Source: Mixophyes australis (taxonomy: Eukaryota > Chordata > Amphibia > Anura > Limnodynastidae). Taken from it: 64,000 nucleotides of DNA. Under the pieces are notes generated by a model. It worked only from the letters and a program-made list of their open reading frames with translations. It made no database searches and had not been told where the DNA came from. The position numbers and the translations under genes were made by a program. Numbering within the stretch: position 1 is the stretch's first letter; each line of letters opens with the position of its first letter. The DNA is taken from NCBI GenBank assembly GCA_036250195.1, contig JAVHZZ010000005.1:133167147-133231146 (forward strand), read 5' to 3'. Below are positions 1 to 8,439 of this stretch, one piece after another.

Positions 1-74
1 ATCATCTGATACAAAGACTCGACATGGCCTGCTAGGGTTTGTGCCGGAGACGGTGTGGATCCACTTGCATCCAT
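1..74 (-). CDS. gag: Gag N-terminus of gypsy element 'Gypsy-C', cut by window edge
   Basis: Reading leftwards from an ATG at 74-72 gives 24 open codons starting MDASGSTPSP before the window ends. The start resembles Gypsy-B Gag (MDASGNPTAR) and lies 26 bp beyond an LTR end, where Ty3/gypsy gag genes begin. Gag would build the intracellular particle of the retrotransposon. Only this N-terminus is visible, so whether the element is intact is unknown. The call rests on the LTR-to-ATG spacing and the similarity of the first residues. Confidence 0.6.
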   Translation of the reverse strand, partial: MDASGSTPSPAQTLAGHVESLYQM

Positions 75-100
75 TCTAATCTCGTCTCCGTGAGTTATAA

Positions 101-862
101 TGTTAGGATCCCTTTCAGCCGGCACAACACAACCCGGAGTCTACTCTGCCAGTCAGGTGTTCACTGGAGCCCCTGATGGTGGGGACAGACTGGGCCGCAG
201 ACTGACAGAGGGTCGCGAAGTGTGTACCGGCTGGGGAGAACCCAGGCAAGAAGAGTCAGGTCCACGTAGAGGTCAAAGGCCAGCAGCAGGTATCAGTATT
301 GATGAACAAGCTGAGGTCAGAGGTCACAGGCAAAGTAGCGGAATGGGTAAACGAGCGAAGGATCAGGGCCACAGGAAACACAAGCGAAGTCCAATACAAG
401 CCAAAGGTCAAACACGGGAAGTCAAAACGTAGATAACAGGATACAGGAACTGGAACAAGCAGGTCAGCAGACTGGAGCACAGAAGCTATAACCGGCAATG
501 AGGCAGCAGACCTCATTGCCTTAAATACAGACACAGACCAATCAGCAGTTGAACACACTCCTGCAGGTTAATTTCCTAATATCCAGCAGAGCCAATCAAG
601 GCTTGCCCCTGCCCTACACAGTTGCAGGCTAATGCCTGTTAATGCTTAATGAAATCAGCCCACCGGCTGCCTGCTATGCGCATGCGCCCGGCTACCAGCA
701 CCGCCGGGACGCAGCGCTTGTGTGGTAGCGTCTGGCCTTTGCCTTGGTGACGGCCGGGCAGAGGGAGGAAATGACGTCCCGGTCGTCAAGGTGACGGCCG
801 GAACGCCAGAGGGAGCCAGAAGCGTGCCGCGGAGGCTGTAATTACCGCCGCGGCTCGTGACA
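101..862 (-). repeat. 5' LTR of Gypsy-C
   Basis: On the minus strand this 762-bp segment starts TGTCACGAGCCGCGGCGG at 862 and ends CCTAACA at 101, the TG...CA form of an LTR. It matches the solo LTR at 51495-52181, which starts TGTTACGAGCCGCTGCGG and has a proven 5-bp TSD. Gag starts just beyond its 3' end, so it is a 5' LTR. It is inserted in the ERV LTR at 863-1461. Its own target duplication cannot be checked because the other end is outside the window. Confidence 0.75.
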
Positions 863-1461
863 AATATTATAAGTTGTATGCATATTAGTGATACATATGG
901 TTCAGGTTAAAATAAATGTGTCATGTCTAATATCATATTAATCCCCTTTACATCAGAAGCTGTTCGGTGCATTCGGCGAAGAGATCGCACATTGCATACT
1001 CTAGTTATTGATGTTAGGGAATAAACCTTTAATATGATATTAACTGTCAAATGCAAATGGACTGATTGTAATTGGAGTGTGGCGGGAAGAACAGAGCTCA
1101 TCCCCTGGAGAGACCCCCACCTTTGGATTCCTTAGATTGAATCAGCCTATGATGTGTAACCCCCTGGACCCTCCTGATGCCTGGACCAATAGAAGCAAGC
1201 TATACAACCTGCATTGTTTCACTGTATCTCTGTTTGCATATAAGCAGTAGCTCTCATGTAGTGTTCAGTCACCTTGACCACAGACTTCAGACCTGAATGA
1301 CTGTACACTGGATCCAGAGCGCCTGTGATAAGTAATGGCTGTACTTATTATTATTTCACTTGAATATATTCTGCTACTTTTTGAGAATAAATCTTTGTGC
1401 ATTGGAAACACAAATCGAGATTCGACAATCGTTATTGGATAGCGACAAAACGCTCATAACA
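863..1461 (+). repeat. ERV LTR fragment, 3' part (third copy of the ERV-1/ERV-2 LTR family)
   Basis: The segment runs parallel to the ERV-1 LTRs at 12120-12675 and 25075-25639. Shared landmarks are the CCAATAGAAGCAAGCTATAC box, the GGATCCAGAGCGCCTG block, an AATAAA polyadenylation signal near 1387 and a CATAACA end at 1461. The first part of the LTR is cut off by Gypsy-C. No primer-binding site follows the end, so it is either a solo LTR or a 3' LTR whose provirus lies off the window. Confidence 0.8.
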
Positions 1462-1516
1462 CACCGTTCAGTTAATTCTCTACACTGCATCTCAAGCACC
1501 CCTCTTACACGGCATA

Positions 1517-1810
1517 TGTCGGGATTTCGCAGGTATGACCATGGAGAGAGCGTAAGTGGTTAAGGTGGCTTTATTAAGAACACAAATAACAGTCCACCAC
1601 AGATTGTGGCACAGATATACAGAAATGAAAAGACTGAGCAACACTTCAATGGGAACAACAATATAGAAGACTTAACAGATCCGTAGATGTTATTCAGCGC
1701 AGCAGGTGTAGAGAGAACAACAATAGCAGATCTTGGAATAGCGGTGCGCCGGCAGGAAGGAGAGAGAACCACGCACAAGAGCAGAGGCACTCACGGTCCG
1801 GTGAATGACA
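1517..1810 (-). repeat. Probable 3' LTR of Gypsy-A
   Basis: On the minus strand it starts TGTCATTCACCGGACCG at 1810, directly after a polypurine tract and the pol end. It ends CGAAATCCCGACA at 1517. An AATAAA signal (minus strand, 1570-1575) lies about 55 bp before the end, as expected. The first 62 bp or so are nearly identical to the start of the 5' LTR of the same element (26527 downwards). After that the two differ completely, which is odd for one element. The 5-bp left flank is gcata. Confidence 0.55.
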
Positions 1811-1813
1811 GTA

Positions 1814-1824
1814 CCCTCCCTTTT
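1814..1824 (-). other. Polypurine tract of Gypsy-A
   Basis: On the minus strand AAAAGGGAGGG lies three bases before the LTR start at 1810. This is the usual position of the plus-strand DNA primer in LTR retrotransposons. It supports 1810 as the 5' border of the 3' LTR. Confidence 0.7.
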
Positions 1825-1827
1825 AAA

Positions 1828-3279
1828 GGTGGGCACAGAACACTTGGAACCGGGTTTGCCCGGAAATTTGGAGTAAAATCTCTTTAGAAGAGCTGGAGCA
1901 TTGAGATCATCTGCACGGATCCAAGAACGCTCCTCTGGACCAAAGCCCTTCCAATGCACTAGGAAGCGAAGAACTCGTCGCAAAATTTTGGCATCCAGAA
2001 TATGGGTAATTTCGAACTCCTCCTCCTGATGAACTTGTACTGGCCGAGGTGCTGAAGGAGGAACAGAGAAACGGTTGATGATAAGAGGCTTGAGTAATGA
2101 CACATGGAAGGCGTTGGGAAACGAAGGTTCTTAGGTAATAGTAATTTGAAGCACACCGGATTTATCACCTGAGTGATTTTATATGGGCCAATGAAACAGG
2201 GAGCGAACTTCATGGACGGAACCTTCAGGCGAATATTTTTGGTAGAAAGCCATACGCGGTCTCCCAATTTTAAGTGGTGGAATAGCTCGCCTCTTTTTAT
2301 CAGCAAAACACTTGTATCTGGCAGATGTCTCCTTCAGGGAAGATTTAACCTGAGACCAGATAGTTTTGAAACTCTGACATAAATTCTCCACCGCAGGAAC
2401 TTGGGTGGGAGGGAGGGCAGGAAATTCTGGGAGAGACGGATGGTGACCATATACCACAAAGAATGTAGTTTTTGAAGATGACTCGTGATACATATTGTTG
2501 AGGGCGAATTCAGCCCATGAAGTAAATCTACCCAATTGTCTTGGTTGGCTGAGGAGAACATTCTTATAAAAGTCTCAAAGGGCTCGCCAAAGGGCTCGCC
2601 AGAATCTGGAGACGAACTGCACTCCTCTATCAGAAACAATCTCAGATGGACAGCCATGAATCCGTAAGATCTCCTTGATAAAATTGTCAGCCAAAGTAGA
2701 TGAGGAAGGTAATCCAGTCAAAGGAACAAAATGGGTCATCTTAGAAAATCTATCCACCACTACCCAGATGGTATTGCATCTTTTGCTAGGAGGAAGATCG
2801 GTGACAAAGTCCATACTAATATGGGTCCATGGTTTGGAGGGAATGGGTAGTGGTCGAAGTAGTCCCGCCGGTGTTCTGCGGGGGGTTTTGAATTGAGAGC
2901 AAACCTCACAAGCGGCCACAAATTCCTTGACATCTCTCCTAATAGAGGGCCACCAGTAGCTCCGAGAAAGGATTTCTAATGTCTTTCGTTCTCCCGAATG
3001 TCCAGAAAAACGGGAAGAATGATACCACGATAATACTTTTTTACGTAGATGTGGTGGCACAAGGGTTCTCCCAAATGGTAGCACCTTGGTGGAAGAAGTG
3101 GCCAGAGTCACACATTTGGGATCCAAAATGGGATGATCAGAACAATCCTCAGTGTCAGAGGAAGCCACAAACGCCCGAGATAAGGCATCTGCTTTTCTAT
3201 TCTTTGAAGCTGGTTTGAAGGTTATGATAAGCTCAAAGCGGGAAAAGAAAAGTAACCATCTTGCTTGACGAGGATTCAA
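1828..3279 (-). pseudogene. pol: Gypsy-A integrase and chromodomain, broken
   Basis: Reading leftwards, a zinc-binding segment (HSSRFSGHSG ... CEVCSQFK) is followed by catalytic-core motifs SMDFVTDLPP and IVSDRGVQF, the first two acidic residues of the DDE triad. Just after FWRAL a 12-bp direct repeat (about 2579-2602) and a stop occur. The next recognisable sequence is FTSWAEFALNN, so the stretch that should carry the catalytic Glu is missing compared with Gypsy-B. A chromodomain (EFEITHILD ... WKGFGPEERSW) forms the C-terminus near 1890-2040; in chromoviruses it targets integration to marked chromatin. Several frameshifts lie between 2100 and 2580. It is dead as an integrase. Confidence 0.9.
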
Positions 3280-4071
3280 GCATTGAGCTGACTGCAGGTA
3301 TAGAAGGTTTTTGTGATCAGTAAAAATAGTTACAGGGTGACGAGCCCCTTACAGCAGATATCTCCATTCCTCTAACGCCACTTTTATGGCCAACAACTCC
3401 TTATCCCTGATGGTATCGATTTTTTCTGCAGGTAGAAGACCTCGACAGTAGAAGGCACAAGGATGGAATTTCTGTTGCTCCGATCTTTGGGATAGAATGG
3501 CCCCTAGACCAACATTAGAGGCATCTACTTCCAGGAAGAAAGGAAGGGTCACGTCAGGCTGTCGAAGAACAGGAGCGGTAGAGAACGCCTTTTTGAGGAA
3601 GTGAAAGGCTTGAAGGGCCTCGGACGACCATTGCTTAGTATTAGCGCCCTTACGGGTCAGAGCCACTATTGGAGAAGCAATGGAGGAAAAACCTTGAATG
3701 AAGCGTCTGTAGTAGTTTGCAAATCCTAGGAAGCGTTGAATTGCTCTGAGGGTAGTTGGCTGCGGCCAACGTAGCACAGCATTCACTTTCTCCGGATCCA
3801 TCTCTAGACCTACTCCGGACACAATATATCCCAAGAATGGAATCTGGGATAACTCAAAGGAACATTTTTCTAAATTGCAGAATAGTAAGTTTCTCCGGAG
3901 TCTAGAAAGGACCTCTGCCACATGTTGATGATGAGAGGGCAGATCCTGAGAGAAAATTAATATATCGTCCAGGTAGACGACGACACAAACGTACAACAAG
4001 TCCCGGAAGATCTCATTCACGAATCCCTGGAAGACAGCTGCGGCGTTACACAACCCGAAGGGCATAACTAG
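3280..4071 (-). pseudogene. pol: Gypsy-A reverse transcriptase (C-terminal half) and RNase H, broken
   Basis: The frame enters at the Gypsy-B insertion site and reads [15 protein letters not shown], then [13 protein letters not shown], the YLDD catalytic box of RT. The thumb (FLGYIVSGVGLEMDPEK) and RNase H (LEVDASNVGLGAILSQ, TDHKN) follow. One in-frame TAA at 3349-3351 interrupts RNase H. The missing N-terminal part of the palm is on the far side of Gypsy-B at 10675-10780. Together they show that Gypsy-B landed inside this gene. Confidence 0.92.
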
Positions 4072-4477
4072 ATATTGTTATGAACTTTCCTGATCCCCGT
4101 TCCGCTGCGCTGTCAGCGTGGTCTAGCAGCTCTATCCGCTCTGTGCAGCGCTTCTCCTGATGGCGTCCCCGCACTTCCGGGTTCTTCCTGCAGCTAGTCA
4201 TGTGACTCCTGGGCGGGGAATTCAAATACTATATCTTCTCTGCTCTGACACGCTGCCTGTGTCAGAGCAATGTGTTTCCTGTTCCTGGCTAACAGTTCCT
4301 GTGTTCCTGACTCCTGTGAACCTGCTCCCTGTGTATTCCTTTATTCCTCCTACCCCTGTGTACCAACCTGGCTGTGACCTGACTATTCTTTGGCTTATTC
4401 CTGGCACCACGTATTGGACTGTCTTCCCTGTGTACCGACCCGGCTGTGTTATCAACTACTCTCTGGATTTCCCTCTG

Positions 4478-5146
4478 TGTCACGGTCGTCTGAATTTCTT
4501 GATCCGATTCGGGACCCTTGGGACTAGCTGGAGCAGGAGTGAAACAGAACTTAGCAGCCTGGATGAACTTCTTGCTCATGTTCGTGCTGATTGTAGAATA
4601 TAGCAGGGGAATTAGCAGTCTGGAAATGTAGACAGGAACACTGCACTTGTAATGCAGTCAGGAACACTGCACTTGTAATGCAGTCAGGAACACTGCACTT
4701 GTAATGCAGTCAGGAACACTGCACTTGTAATGCAGTCAGGAACACTGCACTTGTAATGCAGTCAGGAACACTGCACTTAGGAGTGCAGACAGGATTACTG
4801 CACTTGTAATGCAGTCAGGAACACTGGAGCCAAGAACTATCCTCTGGAGAGAAGTGTGTTGTTCTGGCAATGAACAGATCACAGCAGCAGGTTTAAATAG
4901 GATGTCCCAAACAACTATTGGCTGATCAGTTCATGTGATCACAGCTTCTGAATCTGGTTGGTTTGGAATGATCACCTGACTGCATCCAAGATGGCCGCGC
5001 CCATGCTGCAGGACAGACAGTATGTGTTTGTTTACAAATGAAGGTGTGGAGAACGGGAATGCTGCAGATGACCAGAAGGGACCCAGGTAGCCGTGATATG
5101 ACAGCGGCGGATGAGGTAAGTGCGGCTAAGATCCCGATTTGTGACA
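4478..5146 (-). mobile_element. Solo LTR of another gypsy-type family, nested in the Gypsy-B 5' LTR
   Basis: A 669-bp unit has ends TGTCAC ... GTGACA and is flanked by the perfect duplication ctctg (4473-4477, 5147-5151). The 3' LTR of Gypsy-B reads straight through this site. A TATA-like box on the minus strand (TATTTAAACC, about 4893-4902) suggests minus orientation. It contains a 26-bp minisatellite. A solo LTR normally results from recombination between the two LTRs of a full insertion. Confidence 0.9.
4632..4835. repeat. 26-bp minisatellite, about 8 copies, inside the solo LTR
   Basis: The unit CAGGAACACTGCACTTGTAA followed by TGCAGT recurs every 26 bases from 4634. The first six copies are almost identical and the last two vary. 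The unit resembles the 27-bp array at 26579-26875, which also contains GTAATGCAG, so the two LTR families share a repeat-bearing module. Confidence 0.9.
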
Positions 5147-5605
5147 CTCTGGCACCGTATACCTGATATCTCCTGTGTACCGACCCGACTGTGTTTTCAA
5201 CTACTCTCTGGATTTCCCTCTGGCACCGTATACCTGATATCCCCTGTGTACCAACCCGGCTGTGTTCCTGGACTCATCTCCTGCTACGCACTCATTAACT
5301 CCGTGCATCTACCGCTTACTGCTCCAGACCTTCAAACCCTGGAATTCACTGTTAGTGCCTGTACTGAAATCACTTGTCATATTGCCTGTCTGACTATCCA
5401 CCACTTAGAACCTTCTCCCTTACGTCAGTAGGCTAACCTGGGGGCCGCGACCTGCGGTTCTTCAGCAGCAAAAACCACACTACCTTGCGGTGGTTCTTGG
5501 TGAAGACCGGAAGGCCGTTAGACTTCGCGCCCTAGGTAAGCCTGTGCAAATACTGACTAAGGCATCTAAATCGTAACAGTTTGCTCTGACCCCGCTATCT
5601 AACTG

Positions 5606-6529
5606 ATGGATGCGTCAGGGAATCCCACCGCTAGGGTATTACTTGATCACCTAGCGGCCCAGGTTGAAGACCAGGGGAAGAATCAAGAACAATTATTACA
5701 GATTCTGCAGACTCTCTCTAACAGGTTGGATACGCTTCAAGCAGCTCAGGGGGCAGCTCCAATTCCTCCGCCTGTTCCGGCTCCACAACCTGCCCCCGCC
5801 CAGAGCAGCCCTGCTGTATCTGCTCCAGCACCCTCTCAACTCCGCATACCTAACCCACTTAAGTTCAATGGGGACCCCAAGGAATGCCGAGGGTTCTTGA
5901 ACCAATGTGCTATTCAATTTGAACTTCAGCCCGGGAACTTACCTACAGAGAAAACTAAAGTTGCTTATATAATCTCCTTATTGTCTGGTCAAGCGCTTGC
6001 CTGGGCTTCTCCCCTTTGGGAACATGATGACCCTAGTCTTCATAATAGTGCCATCTTTTTGGAAACCTTCAGACGCATCTTTGATGAACCTGGACGTGTC
6101 TCCAGTGCTGCTTCTGGACTTCTCCGTCTACATCAAGGTACTCTTACTCTGGGCCAGTACGCTCTCCAGTTTCGCACTATGGCGGCTGAGCTACGATGGA
6201 ACAATGAAGCTTTGGTGGCCACGTTTTGGCAAGGCTTGTCAGATCGTATTAAGGACGAGTTAGCAGCCCGGGAGTTACCCACTACTCTGGACGAATTGAT
6301 TTCCCTCTGTAACCAGATTGATATCCAGTTCCGAGAACGCACTCAAGAGAGAGAAAGTTCCCGCCGATCTACATTCCGCTTGGCACCCCGATTTCAAAGC
6401 CCAATTACTCCTGAGGAAGAGCCTATGCAGTTGGGAAGGGCACGTTTATCCCAGGAGGAAAGAGAGAGGCGATTCAAGAACCGTTTGTGCCTCTATTGCG
6501 GAGAACCCGGTCATGTTTTAAGCCAGTGA
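5606..6529 (+). CDS. gag: Gypsy-B Gag polyprotein
   Basis: The ATG lies 27 bp after the LTR end; the protein is 307 aa. It has an N-terminal helix-rich part, a Pro/Ala-rich linker (about residues 50-75), then the retrotransposon capsid-like domain ([17 protein letters not shown] ... AWASPLWE ... FRRIFDEPGR). It ends in a zinc knuckle, CLYCGEPGH, used to bind the element's RNA. The last Cys of the CCHC motif is missing: a TGA at 6527-6529 sits exactly there. The following protease lies in another frame, so a single-base loss at this point would explain both the stop and the shift. Confidence 0.92.
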   Translation: MDASGNPTARVLLDHLAAQVEDQGKNQEQLLQILQTLSNRLDTLQAAQGAAPIPPPVPAPQPAPAQSSPAVSAPAPSQLRIPNPLKFNGDPKECRGFLNQCAIQFELQPGNLPTEKTKVAYIISLLSGQALAWASPLWEHDDPSLHNSAIFLETFRRIFDEPGRVSSAASGLLRLHQGTLTLGQYALQFRTMAAELRWNNEALVATFWQGLSDRIKDELAARELPTTLDELISLCNQIDIQFRERTQERESSRRSTFRLAPRFQSPITPEEEPMQLGRARLSQEERERRFKNRLCLYCGEPGHVLSQ

Positions 6530-7295
6530 GGGAGGCGTCTGGGAAACGACCGGACCTAACTGACGTTGGAGAGGCTAAGTTAGGTAGGTCTATTCCCTCT
6601 CCTGTGGATTCTAGTTTTTCTATTCAAGTCCTTCTGCGATATATTGATAAACAACTGTCTTTTCCAGCTCTCATTGACTCCGGAGCAGCGGGGAATTTTC
6701 TACGAGCTGACATCGTAGAGAGGTTGTCGTTACCCGCGCAACCATTGGATCCACCTGTCGCAATTACAGCTATAGACGGCAGCCGTATTATTGGAGGATC
6801 CATTAAGAACAGAACGGTCAACCTTTCTCTACGCATCGGAGCCTTACACACTGAAGAAATCTCCTTTCTAGTCATCCCAAAGGCCATCAACCCTGTGATT
6901 CTAGGCCTTCCTTGGCTCAGACTTCACTCTCCCACTCTGGATTGGCAGAAGCCTGAGATTCTTGCATGGGGTCCAGGATGTCGTTCCAGATGTCTTCCCA
7001 GGATTCATAAACCCGCTATGGCCGATTCTTCCACATCCTCCGGTATACCTCCTCAATATTGTTCATTTTCTGACGTCTTTTGTGAAAAGGAGGCTTCCAA
7101 GTTACCCCCACACAGACCTTGGGATTGCGCCATTGAATTGATGCCGGACAAGATACCACCCAGAGGACGTGTATTTCCTTTATCTTTACCCGAATCTGAT
7201 GCTATATCCCTATATATCAAAGAGAATTTGAACAGGGGTTTTATCCGGAATTCCTCGTCACCAGCAGGAGCCGGTTTCTTTTTTGTAAAAAAAAA
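6530..7295 (+). CDS. pol: Gypsy-B protease and N-terminal RT
   Basis: The open frame carries the aspartic protease motif [10 protein letters not shown] (the active-site Asp is in DSGA) and the flap-to-ILGLPWL segment, followed by the RT fingers ([15 protein letters not shown] ... [20 protein letters not shown]). The protease would cut the Gag-Pol polyprotein. The frame is lost at a run of nine A at 7287-7295. The next RT block continues in a different frame with no missing sequence. Confidence 0.9.
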
Positions 7296-7643
7296 GACGG
7301 TGGACTGCGTCCTTGTATAGACTATCGTGGTCTCAACGCCATGACTAAGAAGAACAGGTATTCCTTGCCATTGATCTCTGAACTCTTTGATAGGGTCAAG
7401 GGAGCTTCTATATTTTCTAAACTTGACTTGAAAGGGGCTTACAACCTAATCTGTATCAAACAAGGTGATGAATGGAAAACAGCGTTTAATACGCATGATG
7501 GGCACTTCGAATATTTAGTTATGCCATTTGGACTTTGCAACGCCCCTGCCGTTTTTCAAAGCTTCATCAATGAGATTTTTCAAGACTTCCTGTATCGATT
7601 TGTGGTGATTTATCTGGATGATATCCTGATTTTTTTCTCCTGA
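7296..7643 (+). CDS. pol: Gypsy-B reverse transcriptase palm
   Basis: The frame shows [15 protein letters not shown], then [34 protein letters not shown] and [11 protein letters not shown], the consecutive RT blocks of Ty3/gypsy, with an intact YLDD catalytic box. It ends in a stop just after a run of seven T (7630-7636), where the reading frame shifts again. Both breaks in RT are in homopolymers, so replication slippage or base-calling errors are both possible. Confidence 0.93.
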   Translation, partial: DGGLRPCIDYRGLNAMTKKNRYSLPLISELFDRVKGASIFSKLDLKGAYNLICIKQGDEWKTAFNTHDGHFEYLVMPFGLCNAPAVFQSFINEIFQDFLYRFVVIYLDDILIFFS

Positions 7644-7644
7644 T

Positions 7645-8439
7645 ATGGTTACTCATCGCCATCATGTCTCCTTAGTTCTTCAACGCCTTCGCTCACATCA
7701 TCTATATTGTAAATTGGACAAATGTGTCTTTGAAAAAACGTGTCTTCCTTTCCTTGATCATGTGGTTTCTGGCTCCGGATTATGGATGGACCCCGAGAAG
7801 TTAAAGGCAATTTCTGATTGGCCCCAACCAGTAGGTCTCAAAGCCATCCAGCGTTTTGTGGGGTTTTCTAACTACTACCGCCACTTTATCAAGGGGTTTT
7901 CTTCCGTGATTGCACCTATCACCTCCTTGACCAAGAAGTCTGCCAACGCTAAAACTTGGCCTCAGGAGGCCGTGGAAGCCTTCAAGTACCTTAAAGAAGC
8001 TTTCATCTCGGCTCCCATTCTTCAGCAACCAGATCCTTCCTTCCCTTTTTTCCTTGAGGTGGACGCATCCTCTACTGGAGTGGGAGCTATCTTGTCTCAG
8101 AAAAATTCTACTGGAAAATTTTCTCCCTGTGGTTTCTTTTCTCGCAAATTTTCGCCTACCGAAAAAAACTATGGCATTGGAGATAGAGAGCTTCTCGCTA
8201 TCAAACTGGCCCTGGAAGCTTGGAGACACCATTTGGAAGGAACCAGGTTTCCTGTTACCATTTTTACAGATCACAAGAACCTACTGTATTTACAAACTGC
8301 ATCTTGCCTCAATCCTCGTCAGGCCAGATGGTCCCTGTTTTTCTCCCGCTTCGATATGATCATTACCTTCAGACCAGGGTCCAAGAACAAGAAGGCTGAC
8401 GCTCTCTCTCGTTCCTTTGACTCCATGGATACAGAATAA
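7645..8439 (+). CDS. pol: Gypsy-B RT thumb and RNase H
   Basis: 264 codons open with the RT connection/thumb (HRHHVSLVLQRL, GLWMDPEKL, GFSNYYRHFI) and continue into RNase H (FLEVDASSTGVGAILSQ, ELLAIKLALEAW, FTDHKNLLYLQ, KADALSR). RNase H removes the RNA template during cDNA synthesis. It ends at an in-frame TAA (8437-8439). The same frame continues directly into the integrase, so this is a single nonsense codon between domains. Confidence 0.93.
   Translation: MVTHRHHVSLVLQRLRSHHLYCKLDKCVFEKTCLPFLDHVVSGSGLWMDPEKLKAISDWPQPVGLKAIQRFVGFSNYYRHFIKGFSSVIAPITSLTKKSANAKTWPQEAVEAFKYLKEAFISAPILQQPDPSFPFFLEVDASSTGVGAILSQKNSTGKFSPCGFFSRKFSPTEKNYGIGDRELLAIKLALEAWRHHLEGTRFPVTIFTDHKNLLYLQTASCLNPRQARWSLFFSRFDMIITFRPGSKNKKADALSRSFDSMDTE

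Larger units (their letters stand above)
4076..5578 (+). repeat. 5' LTR of Gypsy-B, split by a solo LTR
   Basis: It starts TGTTATGAACTTTCC and ends AATCGTAACA, and is followed after 27 bp by the gag ATG. A TATA-like stretch (ACTATATCTT, about 4228) could drive transcription. The segment 4478-5146 plus one copy of ctctg is a later insertion. Without these, its length equals that of the 3' LTR. Confidence 0.95.

Noticed and set aside
4160..4603. 147-codon frame MASPHFRVLPAASH in the Gypsy-B LTR, repeated at 9925-10257
   Set aside because: Identical non-coding LTR sequence in both LTRs; the frame in the 5' LTR runs on into the nested LTR.
4632..4835. Possible CRISPR array
   Set aside because: Direct tandem units with no spacers, in eukaryotic LTR sequence.
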